From Gambelia wislizenii (taxonomy: Eukaryota; Chordata; Lepidosauria; Squamata; Crotaphytidae): a stretch of DNA of 64,000 nt. The notes beneath the pieces are model-generated. The model was given only the letters and a program-made list of their open reading frames with translations, was not told where the DNA came from and did not search any database. The DNA lies in the NCBI GenBank assembly GCA_030847615.1, contig JAUMIR010000002.1, forward strand, positions 195,159,809 to 195,223,808, read 5' to 3'. The number at the start of each line of letters is the position of its first letter. Within the stretch, counting starts at the first letter, position 1. A program made the translations under genes and the position numbers. Positions 11,157-23,498 of the stretch are shown in pieces.

Positions 11157-14100
11157 TTATTTTTTATTTTATTCATTTATATCCCACCTTTCTCCCTATG
11201 GTGGGACCCAAGGCGGATCACAACATTTAGAAACATTACTTACTAAAAACACAGTACAGTAAATAAGAATTAAAAGAGAGTAAACCATTATATAATTAAA
11301 ATTCCTCCTAAATAATAAAAGATTTTTAAAACTCCATAAAATTAAAATAAATTTTAAAAACAGGAGCACTAGCAGCCCAATATTCATTTGTTAGCAAAGG
11401 CCTAGTAGCAAAAAAATGTTTTTACCTGCTGCCTGAAGGAGAGTAAAGGTGGGGCCATCTTAACCTCTCTAGGGAAGGAGTTCCAAAGTCTGGGATCAGC
11501 CACCAAAAAGGCCCTCTCCCTTGTTCCCACCAAACTAGCCTGAGAAGGTGGCGAGACAGAGAAAAGGGCCTCTCCAGCTGATCTTAATGTTCTGCTGGGT
11601 TCATAGATAGCCATGCAAAATAAGAAGATCTTGATGATAGGGATCTATGGAACCCAGGAAAATAAAGGTAAATTATAAAAAAATCTCAAAAAAGAAAAGA
11701 GGTGATGAAATATGAATACAGTAAATTTATTTTCGCTGGAGACTGGAATGGTGTTCTAGATCCAATACTTGATAGATCAATGAAATTAACAAAACCAACT
11801 AATAAAAGGGCTCAAGTCAAATTACCAAAAGAAATAAATGTATTGATGGACCTACTATCCCTAAAAGACTGTTGGCGAATAATACATGGTCAAGAACGTG
11901 ATTATACATATTACTCAGATAGATTTCAGACATGGTCTAGATTAGACATGTTCATGATATCTGAAGTTTTACTAAAAGATGTAATGAAGATAGAAATTCA
12001 ACAAAAAATAATCTCAGATCATAGTCCAATGATTTTGGAGCTAGGTCATAGAAGAACACAGTATAACTGGAAACTTAAAGGTACAATATTGAAAAAAGAG
12101 GAAGTAGTAGAACGGATAAAGAAAGATTTAAAACAATATTTTAGAGAAAACATGGACAAGAGGACGAGAATAGATACAGTGTGGGACGCGGGAAAGGCAG
12201 TGATAAGAGGACAACTTTTAAAACAGGAATATGAATATAAAACAAACAAAGAAAAGAGAAAGAACTTAAAGAAAAAATTAAGGAGAAAGAAGAAGCTCTA
12301 AAATGAAATCCAAAGGATGAAAAAGCTAGTACAGAATTATTGAATTTGAAAAAACAAGTAGAAAGTAACATGATAATGGAAACTGCAAACAAAATGAAAT
12401 ATGCTCATCAGAAATACTTTGAGCAATCAAATAGGCCTGGTAAATGGTTGGCGTATAAGCTAAAGAAAGAGAGAGAAAAAAAGGTAATTATGGAAATAAG
12501 AGATGGGAAGGTAAGATATACAAAGCAAAAAGATATAATTAAAGTATTTAAGGAATATTATACAAAGTTATATAAGAAACAGGAAAATAGAAATGATTAT
12601 AGCTCCAAAATAAAAGAATATCTAGAAAAAGAAGAAATACTGAAAATATCAGAGGAACAAAAAATTGAACTAAACAAGCCAATTTCCAAGTTAGAAATTA
12701 GAGAAGCAATAAGAAGGATGAAACTCGGGAAAGCTCCAGGACCAGATGGATTTTCGGTACTGTATTATAAGACCTTTGAAGAAGAACTATTGGAACCTCT
12801 GTATAGACTACTAAATGAAATAAATAAAGGGAAATGTCCAGAATCCTGGGGCAAGGCGGATATAACTTTAATCCTGAAAAAAGGGAAAGATCTGACTATA
12901 CCAGCAAATTATAGACCAATTTTGCTTCTAAATATAGATTATAAAATGTTTATGAATATATTGGCGGAAAGATTAAAAAGAATTTTGAAAAACTGGGTTT
13001 ATGAAGACCAAAGTGGATTTCTCCCGGGCAGACAAGCCAAAGATAATGTAAGAGTGTTAATAAATTTACTAGAATTCTATGAAAAACATAATGAGATAAA
13101 GCTACTAATGATCTTTGCTGATGCTGAAAAGGCATTTGAGAACGTAAGCTGGGAGTTCATGTTGGACGTTTTAAAAATTATGAATATAGGTGAGAAATAC
13201 CACGATTGGATAAGTAAGATCTATAGTAACCAAGAAGCCCAAGTGATAATCAACAGAGAAAAAACAAAACCATTTAAAATTGAAAAGGGGACCCGTCAGG
13301 GATGCCCCCTTTCTTCATTATTGTTCATTACTATATTGGAGGTATTGACAAGGAAAATAAGAATAGATCAACAGATAAGAGGATGGAAATAGCAAGGCCA
13401 AGAATACAAATATAAAGCTTTTGCTGACGACCTGGTTTTCATTTTAGATAATCCAATTGAAAGTTTAAAAACATTATTGGAAACAGTAGAAGAATTTGGT
13501 CAACTAGCAGGGTTAAGAATAAATAAAGAAAAATCAGTAATGTTAACAAAGAATGTAAGAAAACAGGAAAAACGAGTTGGAACAAATATCTGGGTTTAAG
13601 ATAGAAAAAAAGGTTAAATATTTAGGCATTACTATCACAAATAAGAACACAGATCTGCTCGAAAACAATTATGTGAAATTATGGAATAAGATCAAACAAG
13701 AGTTAAAGAAGTGGGAAGAATTAGACTTGCCGATATTGGGCAGAATATCATCAATTAAGATGAATATATTACCGAGAATGATCTATCTATTTCAGAACCT
13801 ACCGATTATAAACAGTGATAAAGTAATGGATATATGGAAAAAAGACATAATAAAATATATATGGAAAAGTAAGAAAGCTAGAATAAAATGGGATATATTG
13901 ATAGACTCTAAAGAGAGGGGAGGCCTAGCCCTGCCAGATTTACAAGTATACTATCATGCCAGTGCAATAACTTGGTTGATGGAGTGGATAAAATTAGAAA
14001 ACTCTAGATTATTAACATTAGAAGGATTCAATGCAAGGTTTGGCTGGCATGCCTGTTTATGGCATAATAAAGCAACTGTCCATAAGGAATTTAAACACCA

Positions 14101-15550
14101 TTATATTAGAGCTGCATTATTGAGAATCTGGATAAAATATAAAGGGAAGTTATATATGAAAATACCATTATGGTTATCTAACCATGAAGCTTATTAGAAA
14201 AAAAGAAGATATACATAAAGGGGCATGGTTGACATACAGAGACATATTGAAAAAAGAAGGAGATATATGTAAAATGAAAACTCAAGAAGAACTAAAATTG
14301 GAAAATAAGGAATGCCATTGGCTATTATATAAACAACTAATGGAAAAATTTTAAATAGACCAAAAACTGTTAGGAATAGAAATAGAAACATTGCAATTTG
14401 ATGATTTAATTCAAAATTGTAAGAAGAAGATGTTATCAAAGGTGTATAAAATAATGAATTTAAAGCTAGAACAAGAAACTATTAAGTCATTTATGATAAA
14501 ATGGGTGCAAGATCTGGGCCATGAAATACTATTGGAACGTTGGGAATGATTATGGAGAAAGAGTTTATCTTTCACAAGAAGTTATAATATAAAGGAAAAC
14601 ATATACAAGGTAATGATGAGATGGCATTTAACACCAGTGAGATTATGTAAAATATACAAAAATATGTCAGACCAGTGTTGGAAATGCCAGAAAGCTTCAG
14701 GTACTTACTTTCATATATGGTGGAAGTGTGAGAAGGCTGGGAAATTTTGGGATAAAATACACAGAACAATACTAAAAATATTTAATACAAACTATCCATG
14801 TGATCCAGAGATTTATCTACTAAATATGTTCCATAAAATAGATGAAAATTTGCAGAAAAGATATTAGAGGATCCTAGTTTATATGATGACCACAGCTAGA
14901 ATATTTTATGCGAAATATTGGAAAACAGCAAACATACCGATTGAAGAATGGTTGGGTAAACTTCAAGAGATCTGCAATATGGACAAACTTATGATTCTGA
15001 TAGATGAGAAAAAACCAATAAAAGACTTGACAGTATGGGAAGTTCTGAAACCTTTATGGAAAGAGAAATGGGGAAGAGAATGGGAGATAATAATTTAATC
15101 TAGAATGTAAATAAATAGAGTGTCAATGTAATGAAAACAGAAAACAGAGAAATTGGGGATTATTAAATAAAAGGGGTAGAGTAGCATGTACTGAGCAATA
15201 TGGTTTGAAAAATAAGTAGGTCACGTGGTATGTATGTAAGTTTGGAAGATAGTAGTAAGAATGGATACATGATGAAAGGTAAATATGTTGGAGAATGGAG
15301 AAAGAATGACTAGTCAAGAATGTTAAGTAAAAGAACAAGATGTATAGAGGAAATACATTATGTAATGTATGAAATGTTTTGGTTTTAATGTATGGTGCTT
15401 TTTTGGGGGGAAATTCTGAATAAAATTTTTTTTTAAAAAAAAAAATGTTCTGCTGGGTTCATACAGGGAGATGCAGTTCTTCAAGTAATCTGGACCCAAG
15501 CCATTTAGGGCTTTACAGGTCAAAACCAGCCCTTTGAATTTGATCAGAAA
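11157..15550 (-). mobile_element. L2-like LINE 3' end nested in CR1 and itself split by L1
   Basis: Flanked by a 13-bp duplication, ttgtggtctacta (11144-11156 and 15551-15563). The minus strand encodes the LINE C-terminus: YLKNCISLYEPSRT to the right of the L1, and EPSRTLRSAGEALF, AFLVADPRLWNSFP to its left. The reading therefore continues across the L1. The + strand left end is the 3' tail (ttcatttatatcccaccttt). Confidence 0.85.
11606..15443 (+). mobile_element. 5'-truncated L1 LINE, ORF2 remnants
   Basis: A 3.8-kb L1 flanked by a duplication of about 20 bp beginning aatgttctgctg (11586-11605 and 15444-15463). It ends in ttttaaaaaaaaaaa. Five frames remain (11702-12301, 12340-13392, 13577-14197, 14613-14867, 14883-15098). 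They carry the endonuclease end (FAGDWN, SDHSPM), RT motifs (APGPDGFS, FADAEKAFENV, KGTRQGCPLSS, then FADDLVF after a stop) and the Cys-rich C-terminus (CWKCQKASGTYFHIWWKC). Stops and shifts make it inactive. Confidence 0.93.
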
Positions 15551-15826
15551 TTGTGGTCTACTAAGACTCCTAGATCCCTTTTGCATGTACTGTCATCCAG
15601 CCAGGTATCACCCATCCTATATCTGTGCATTTCATTTTTACTGTCTAAATGTAGTATCCTACATTGCTCCCTGTTGAAATCCATTTTGTTAGTTTCGGTC
15701 CAGCTTTCTAATCTGTTAAAGTCATTTTGAATTCTGATCCTGTCCTCTGGGGTATTAGCCACCCCTCCTAATTTGGTGTCATCTGCAAACTTGATAAGCA
15801 TACCCTCTATTCCCTCATCCAAGTCA

Positions 15827-16020
15827 GTAAGACCTGCTTGGCAGTGGAACACACTCCCTCGGAGCATGGTGGGGTCTCCTTCCTTGGAGGTCTTTAAACA
15901 GAGGCTGGGTGGCCATCTTTCAGGGATGCTTTGGTTGTGATTTCCTGCGTGGCAGGGGGTTGGACTGGATGGCCCTCATGGTCTCTTCCAACTCTACAAT
16001 TCTATGAGTCTATGATTCTA
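15827..16020 (+). mobile_element. CR1 3' end inserted in opposite orientation
   Basis: Reads gaacacactccctcgga, gagg(c)tgggtggccatct and ggttggactggatggccctc, and ends in ctatgattcta, a standard CR1 3' end. The flanking CR1 reads in the other direction and resumes right after it. Confidence 0.8.
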
Positions 16021-16150
16021 AGTTATTGATAAAGATGTTTAATAGCAGTGTGTCCCGGACAGAATCCTGTGGCACTCCACTAGTCACTTCTCTCCAGGAT
16101 GAAGAATGTCTTTTGGGAAGGTATCTAAATTACCTCCAGGGATCCCTTAT

Positions 16151-16880
16151 AACTCACTGTCTCTGAGTAAAAGTGATTAAGGGTACCCCTCCCTCCACTA
16201 TAATTCCTAAATGGGCAACCTTTTGTTGTATAAGGCCTGAGGGAGTAGAAAGGAATGAATCTGGGAAGGCTTAACCTGACCCAATAGGAGAGTGGCTTTT
16301 GTCTTGTAAAAACATCTGCTGGGCAACTGAAGAGGAAGGGCTTGTTTGCATGTTTATTGCATAGATAAGAGAGGGAAGGGCCAAAGACTTTCTGGAGAAA
16401 ATCTTTATGAAGAAAACCCTCTTTATGAAGTGGGAGAGAATTGCCTGGAGAGTGGAAAAACAGAGCTGTTGTTGAACTCCACCCATTAATGAGGCCTGGG
16501 CTTCAGAAGACCTCCCCTGTGGCTGAAGCAGCCATTTTAGTACTAGTAGAAAATTGGAGAGAAGATATTTTTCTGGTACCCCTGAAACACCACTGCTCTG
16601 GGTAAGTAAAGAAGTGGGAGAGTGAATCATGGGTTGGCTGAGCAGCTGGGGTGGTAGTAATTCCAATGTTCTTGCAAAAAAAGAAGGGGAAATGCTGTCC
16701 CCTTGGGCCCTGTTTTAAGGAAACAAACATTTCCATCCCATCTCCATTTTATATTTAGCCATGTGGGAGGTGTGTGTGTGTGTGTGTAACCACCCATTTG
16801 AGTGTGTGGGAGGGAGAGAAGTAGGTTTTCATACACAAAAGGAATACAGTATTTATATATTCTGAATGAATGAGTATCAT
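16151..16880. other. No gene recognised; (TG)n and (CAT)n microsatellites
   Basis: A short (TG)n run lies near 16771-16787 and (ATC)n near 16875-16893. Frames on the minus strand here have no family motifs. Confidence 0.5.
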
Positions 16881-16893
16881 CATCATCATCATC

Positions 16894-17400
16894 CCACCTT
16901 TTGCTCAATACTGGGCCTCAAGGTGGCCTTAGAAAATTTGAAAAATATACATTTTAAAACCTAGGAAAAGAAAACAGAGATATAAAAATTAAAAATAAAA
17001 TAAATATATTACAATATTAAAACATTAAGCATTTAAAATACATTACAATTTTACAAGTCATTAAAAACATAGATGTAGGCTCAGATTATTCACCAAAGGC
17101 CTGCTAGAAGAGGGGGGTTGCCTGCTTCAGAAAGCACATTAAGGAGGGAGCCAGTCTAGTTTCCCTGGGAAGAGAGTCCCAGAGCACTGCAGCAGCACTG
17201 AAAAGGTCCTCTCCCATGTTACCACCAGGCACGCCTGTGGAGATGGTGAGACTGAAAGAAGGGCTCCCCTAGAAGATCTCAAAGCATGAGCAGGCTTATG
17301 AGGGAGAATATGGTCTTTTAAATAACCTGGACCTGAGTCACATAGGGCTTTATTGATCATAATCAGCACTTTGAATTGTGCCCAGAAACTAGGGTTGCCA
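16894..17400 (-). mobile_element. L2-like LINE 3' fragment
   Basis: Begins with the tail motif cccaccttttgctcaatactggg. The minus strand encodes a degenerate C-terminus: FKVLIMINKALCDSGPGYLK, then LVVTWERTFSV. It is the same family as 11157-15550, 20800-22230, 33935-34590 and 49872-50985. Confidence 0.75.
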
Positions 17401-19395
17401 TAGTTCCCTGCCACAAAATTGGGACAAAAGTATATGGGACTGGATTGGTTGGATTATCGACAAAAAACAAGACAAAACCCCCACATTTTGACATTTAACA
17501 TTGTTTTATTGCATATTTCAGTAGTTTAAGGTGTCTTATACCAATTGTACTTTTCAAAACTCTGCACTCGATTCCCCCCCTCACTAATATACATCAATTT
17601 GTAAAATTCAGTGGGGTGGGAAAAGTAATGGGATGGGAAAGAAAAAAATTGGCTTTGTGTTGGAAGCAAAAGAATCAAGCATAGAGTTGTAGAGTTGGAA
17701 GAGACCACAAGGGCCATCCAGCAGTGGAGTTAGAAAGACAAGATTTGAAATGTGGCTTTGTGTTGGAAGGAGAGGAACCCCAGAGGAAAAGCAGTGGGGT
17801 GGGAAAGAAAAGGTCTAAAACCTTACGGAGGCATTGTGTTGGAAGGGGAAGTTATCCAGAGGAAAACCAGTGAGAGGAGGAAGTGAACAGTGCACCCAGA
17901 TAGACTTCTATTGCTGACATTTATGGGGAGGGGTCCTGACAGAGGGAAATTATTCTCCCCGTTTGTTGATTTTTATTTTAGGGTTCAACTTGGATGGTAT
18001 ATTGTATGGGCCTTTGGATGGTGGTGTGGTGTGTAAACTATCATAATATTATAATTAAAATGTAATATTTTTGTCGAGTACTTGTTATTTTAATATGGCT
18101 TTGAACGCTATTGATGAAGGATAGTTTCTACAAATAGCAATAGAAATATAGGGTTTGTCTAAATGGAAAAAATGCTCCTCGTGGAATGCAAGAAGAATCC
18201 TACCTGTCTTAATGGCATTCTGCATCATTTTGGTATATTGGAACCTGGTGTTTTTTAAAAACAGCGAGTGAAATGTGCATTCCTGCTTGTTGGGAAAAAT
18301 GATTTAATAGAAATCATTTTCCCATTGGCGAGGAAATGCAAAACTGATTGGTCAGGTGAGTGGGGGGCGGGGCTTGCTAACAAGGCAAGCACCTGCTGCT
18401 GCCATGTTGGATTTTCGCCTTAGTGAGTGGTAGCTAAGGCGATAAAACGGGGTGGGTTTTTTTCTTTCTGGTTTAATTGAAAAATCACTCTATTGCACCT
18501 TGGACAATAGGTGGTGGCAAACTGAGGAAAGTACAAATGCAAGTAAATCACTTGCGGCGGCCATCTTGCATGAAAACTTATGGAGGCAAAAAGTTGTTAA
18601 GACAAGTCGCAGCTGCTGTGAAATGCCATTACTGCAGGGCACTCCATTTGGTGGGGGGCTTGTATAGACAAGTCTATATACATACATAAGTGTAAACAAA
18701 TTAGTGTAGCCCCCTTGCCCAGGTTTAGCCCCATGCTCCCCTCCTGGAAATTGAGAAGTCTACACCCCTGCCAGCAGGGATGTTATGCAAGGTATCCCAA
18801 AGCCCCAGTGGAATAGTAAAAGGAGCAGTCTCACCCGATTGCTTTTTCTTACTTAAAGGACTGCCCTCAAAGCTTCCTGAATGGGTGAGGGTGTTCATAG
18901 GATGCAATGCTGTCTTAAACACACTTTGTTACAGTATATAGTTACTGTAATTTTGATTTACCTGTATTTTAAAAAAATGTTTCCACACACAGCCAGGAAG
19001 TTCTGACAGTCATGATTATGTGCTGCTGGACTTGCTGAATGCATGCAGTAAATAACGGGATTGGATTTGATCTACAATTCAACAATACAAACTAAAAAGT
19101 CTCTCCTTTTTTAGCATGTATGTCCTAACCTAGAGTTAGATCTCTCATTTTTAGTTATCCTTAAGTTTCCAAGTTTTAGCTAGAGATAAACAACAGTTCC
19201 AGGTTCAGACATGTCCATGAGTGTAAGTTTGTAACCCAACAAAAAACATGATTCGTGACTTGTACCTGATTGACATACTAAGGTGGGGGGAGGGGTTGTA
19301 GAGACTGGTTCAGGTACTACAATGAACCAGAGTTCAACCAACCATAACCTGGCTGGTTATTATAGGTAAACCTAGTGAATGCATGAGATTGACAT
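17401..19395. other. No gene recognised
   Basis: AT-rich intergenic or intronic sequence with a short CR1 remnant at about 17690-17715 (agagttggaagagaccacaa). A few frames near 18450-18700 lack known motifs. Confidence 0.45.
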
Positions 19396-19547
19396 TCATC
19401 CCTTTATTTCCTGCCTTTCTCCCAGGCTGAGACTCAAGGGGGCATAGAATAAGACAGAGAATACACTAAAACACATTCATTTAAAAAAAATACAAAATTA
19501 AGATTAAAACAGTATTAAATGTAATTAAAACATAATTAAGGCCTTCC

Positions 19548-19822
19548 TGGAATAACTTCCCGGCCCAAGTGGAGTTGACTGCCTACCCACCCCAGCCCCG
19601 CTGCTATTGCCATTTTGGTTGCAATTTGTATATTGTATTGTATTTTATGTTGTTTTAATTCTTCACTAGTTTAATTTAGTTTTAAGTGGTAGGAGGGTTC
19701 CCAATCCAGGAAGGATTGTTTTAACTTGCTGTTGTTTTAATCTTGTTGTACACCACCCCGGTTGCTGAGCAGAGGGGTGGGTTAAAAATAAATTATTATT
19801 ATTATTATTATTATTATTATAG
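19548..19822 (+). mobile_element. L2-like 3' end, plus orientation
   Basis: Ends in gttgtacaccaccccggttg, agaggggtgggttaaaaata and an (ATT)n tail. It is the inverse of 49872-50130, so it is the 3' UTR and tail of the same LINE family. Confidence 0.7.
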
Positions 19823-19856
19823 TATTATAAAACCAATCAATATCTTACTTTAAAGC

Positions 19857-20629
19857 TGTCATGATGACCTGCCAGTCATCATGGAATCCTCATCACAAAC
19901 TCACAGTTACAACATTGGAAAGTTCCACTCCTTATTTGCTCTGTTAAGGGGATGGGAACCTCATTGAATAAACATCACATCACCTGACTGGAGAGCCAAT
20001 CACAGTTGGCAATACAGAGCCAATGAGAGTGGCTCTGCAAAGACTTTAAAAGTTCTGATTTTCCTTTGTTCTGGGCCTCGTGGGCTCTGAGCACATGGAC
20101 ATGACTGAGAAGCCTCATGCATCATGTGGCTGGTGAGAGCCTTGAGCCACATGCAGTAATCAACAAGATGCAACTGTGATAACAAAAGGTTGCGGGGAGC
20201 CAACCTTTCTTAAGGACTAGATAACACCAAGGCCCTAAAATGATATCAAAACTTCAAGAGAAAGTTCCTATTCAAACAGGACTCTGGACTCTGAATCCCA
20301 TCACAGAGACTGCTAGATCCTACCAGATTGTAAATTATCAATAACTGTAGCTTAGGGACCGTCTAGTTAGTTGCGTTAGTTTGTGATTTTATTTGTAGTG
20401 CTCTGAATGAATGTATAACTTTGTAAACTTCTAAGCTGAAGCCTGGGGGAAGTCCTGCTCTCTCCCAGTAACATAGACCTCTGGAACTGAATAAAGCTTT
20501 CTGTTATTTCATAACCTCCCTGAATCGCCTGCCTTCTTGGTCAACTATCAGACACTTCTCTGGGATAGAGAAAAGGGGCATTATTGATTTTTAACTCACC
20601 CAGTCTGGCTTCTCACTGTGCTGGGCACA
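19857..20629 (+). repeat. Probable solo LTR of an endogenous retroelement
   Basis: About 773 bp starting TGTCATGATG and ending GGGCACA, with near-identical 5-bp flanks (aaagc and aaagg). Near the 3' end it has gaataaagctttctgtt, a typical LTR polyadenylation signal followed by a U5-like stretch. No internal coding region is present. Family assignment is not possible by eye. Confidence 0.5.
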
Positions 20630-20647
20630 AAAGGGTTAACAAACTCA

Positions 20648-20709
20648 GCATTACCTTAGAAAGGGATTTCTAGACTAGCATTACCTTAGAAAGGGATTTC
20701 TAGACTAGA
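20648..20709. repeat. 31-bp tandem duplication
   Basis: The unit around agcattaccttagaaaggga is present twice in tandem (about 20648-20678 and 20679-20709) with no differences seen. Confidence 0.75.
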
Positions 20710-20799
20710 GAAACCATTGAGAGTGTGTTTTCAGGTTGTACAAATAAGCTGGAAGCCTTCCCTTCCTGCTGAAAGAGAAGGGGCAGCTTACGACAAAAT

Positions 20800-22230
20800 C
20801 AGATTAAAAAATTTAAAAATCAGTTTCCAAAAGCTTGCTGGAGAAGAAAGGGCATAACCTTTCACCAAAAGGAAAATGAAGGAGGAGCCATCCTACCTTC
20901 CCTAGCTAAGGGGTTTTGCAGTGTGGAAACAGCCACAGAGAAGGCATTCTCCTGCATTCCCATCAATCATTCCCGTGAAGGCAGTGGGATAGAGAGGAGT
21001 GTCTCCCTTTCAGACCTTAGAGCTCAGGAGGCTCATAGGAGAAGATAATGGACCTTCAAATAGCTTGGGCCTGAGCCATCTAAGGTTTTATAGGTAAAAA
21101 CCAGCACTTTGAATTGTGCCTGGAAACAGACAGAAGCCAGTGGATCTGTTACAGCAAGGGAATTGTGCTCCCTGTACCCAGGACCCATTGGCAATCTGGT
21201 GGCAGCTCTTTGGACCAGTTGAAGTTTCTGAACACTCTTCAAAGGCAGCTCACATAGTGTGTTACGGTAATACAGTCAGGATGTAACTTAAGGCATGTGC
21301 CACTGCAGCCATGTCAGACGTCCCAAGGAATGGACACAGCTGGCGCATTAGCTTTAACTGTGCAAATTACACTCCTGTCCACTGCAGAAACCTGAGCATC
21401 CAGGGTCACAGTTGAATCCCAGAAGTAAACCCAAGCTATGGACCTGCATCTTCAGGGGTTATTTATTTATTTATTTATTTATACCCCGCTCTTCAGCCAC
21501 AAAGGCTATCAGAGCGGCTTACAAATGGTCAATTTAACAGTTCCCTGCCCTCAAGCTTACAATCTAAATAACATGTGACACATAAGGAAAAGGGAATGGC
21601 AGTGGGGGTAAGGATTAAATCCAGCAGATACTGCTGGTTCTTCTCTCCCTCCAAGGACAAGGCGGTGGCAGTTGGGCTGGAGGGAGGGCCTTTCACCTGC
21701 TTCTGGGCCCAAGCCTGACAGATTTCTGTCTGCCTCTTCTTCACTCCCTCCAAGGACAGGGCAGTGGCAGTTGGGATGGAGGGAGGGCCTTTCACCTGCT
21801 TCTGGGCCAGGCCTGACAGATTTCTGTCTGCCTCTTCTTCACTCCCTCCAAGGACAGGGCAGTGGCAGTTGGGATGGAGGGACGGCCTTTCACCTGCTTC
21901 TGGGCCCAGGCCTGACAGATTTCTGGCTGTCTCTTCTTCTCTCCCTCCAAGGACAGGGCAGTGACAGTTGGGCTGGAGGGAGGGCATTTCACCTACTTCT
22001 GGACCCAGGCCTGATGGATTTCTGTCTGCCTCTTCTTCTCTCCCTCCAAGGGCAGGGCGATGGCAGGGTGAGTTTAACATCATCCAGCACAGGCTAAATC
22101 TCTATTTCCTGATCTGCCTTACAACTGACCAGGAGCACCTCTGCCTTGTCTGGATTAAGCTTTAATTTGTTTGCCCTCATCCAGCCCATTACAGCTGCCG
22201 GGCACTGATTTAGCACAGAAACAGAGTTCC
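20800..22230 (-). mobile_element. L2-like LINE fragment, split by a repeat insertion
   Basis: The minus strand at 21033-21242 encodes SVQKLQLVQRAATRLPMGPG and FKVLVFTYKTLDGSGPSYLK, the C-terminal RT-domain sequence of L2-type LINEs. Upstream RT sequence resumes at about 22066-22200, past an insertion at about 21459-22065. Confidence 0.75.
21459..22065. repeat. Insertion with ~97-bp minisatellite
   Basis: It starts with an inverted SINE-like end ((TTTA)n, then ccccgctcttcagccac). It continues as about four copies of a 97-100 bp unit marked by tgacagatttctgtctgcct near 21717, 21814, 21914 and 22011. Frames on both strands (about 65-180 codons) repeat themselves and are not genes. Confidence 0.75.
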
Positions 22231-22702
22231 TGGAAAAACTTGTTAGCTTTCTCTCTCTGCCTTGAACATTGAAACTTCTAGTAGGTTAGAAAGCTAGGTG
22301 GTCGCAGTCAACCAGAATAGACAAGAAGATCGGGGGTGAATCTACATCTTGGCTGGGGAGAATGGTCTTAGGTGTGTGTGAGTTTCTATCACAATTGCGC
22401 TTGTAAAATTAATTGGAGATGAAGGACAGACTAGTGAGATTTTCTGTGTTTTGTGTCAGCTTTCCCAGTCACCTACAAAAGACTGTTCCAGTGGCTGATG
22501 CCCTCAGAGGCTGCTGACAGTCACCAGAGTCTAATGAAACGCTCAAAAGGAGCAAATTTTCCACATTGCAGCAATTTGCTTATTTAAAATGGAAATAAAC
22601 CAAAGTCTTAAGAGGAATAAAAGGCAACTTGCAAACAGAAAAGTCATTTAATATAAATCATAAGTGCAACAAGGGAGAGTTTGAGTTTGATCCTAAAATG
22701 CA

Positions 22703-23101
22703 TTAAACCTGTGGTCCAGGGGACCCCCAGGAGTCTGCAATGACCCCACTGGGGATTCACGAAGGCTTGAAGGCTGCTTGGCCCACTTCCTCTACACAGT
22801 GGAGCAGCCATGTGACAGGAGCCAAGGCAAAGGCTGGCTGGCTGGCTTGGCCTTCACATTTCCATTCACTCTGCTCCAGCCGCAGACTTGCACGAAGAAG
22901 CAGGAGAAAAGTCTTACCTCCCCCACCCCCACCCCATGCCTCTGAGGGAAGGTTTAATCAATGGATGGTGTAACTGTATTATTATCATTATCAGGTATTA
23001 TTATTGTTAGGGTTTTAAATCTTGAGTTAAGTCTTGGGGGTCCGCAGCAACAAAAGATATATAAAGGGGGTCCCTGGTAAAAAAAAGGTCAAGAGCCACT
23101 G
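22703..23101 (-). mobile_element. hAT-Charlie-like non-autonomous element
   Basis: Ends ggtcaagagccactg, which inverts to cagtggctcttgacc, a hAT-Charlie terminal motif. Its interior (cttgagttaagtcttggggg, gcagcaacaaaagatatata) is the inverse of the copy at 52729-53059. Confidence 0.7.
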
Positions 23102-23498
23102 CACTAAACCCTATACTCTAGTATACTCAAGTATAAAAGCAATGCACCACACAGAACACTGTAAAAGAAACAGGAATGCAAGATCAATTTAGTCCCAGCT
23201 CCACAACACCAGAGCTTGTAAATATTCCTTAAAAAGGCCAGCATCTTAATGTTTGTTACATGTTAATATTCTTATAACATGTTCATATCAGTGCAGATTT
23301 AGACAAGGCACATAACTGTATTACTGTAGTTACTAGTGAGTACTCATTTTAGGCATCTTTTAAACACATTACTTAAATAGAAAAAGGTCAACTAAGTGTT
23401 CCATGCCCCTAAAAAAGTTTGGGCAATATTGAGTAAAAAAGTACTTATCATACCATCTCCCAGAAACTATAACATGGGAATGGTATTAACATGTCATT

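Larger units (their letters stand above)
10529..16150 (-). mobile_element. CR1 LINE 3' region, split by nested insertions
   Basis: The + strand starts agaatcatagagttggaaga and continues with ggaagttcttcttaatg and other CR1 landmarks, so the element reads leftward. It is interrupted at 11157 by an L2-like element and resumes at 15564 in exact register (ctaagactcctagatccc). It is interrupted again near 15826 by a CR1 3' end of opposite orientation and resumes near 16021 (gttattgataaagatg) to about 16150. Putative RT sequence lies near 15544-15867 (minus): DDTKLGGVANTPEDR, LDSKNEMHRYRMG. Confidence 0.88.

Noticed and set aside
21640..22060. CRISPR array
   Set aside because: Units of about 97 bp are contiguous with no unique spacers, and the genome is vertebrate.
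21529..22097. 184-codon frame with repeated peptide as a repeat protein
   Set aside because: It is a translation of a 97-bp minisatellite, open in several frames.
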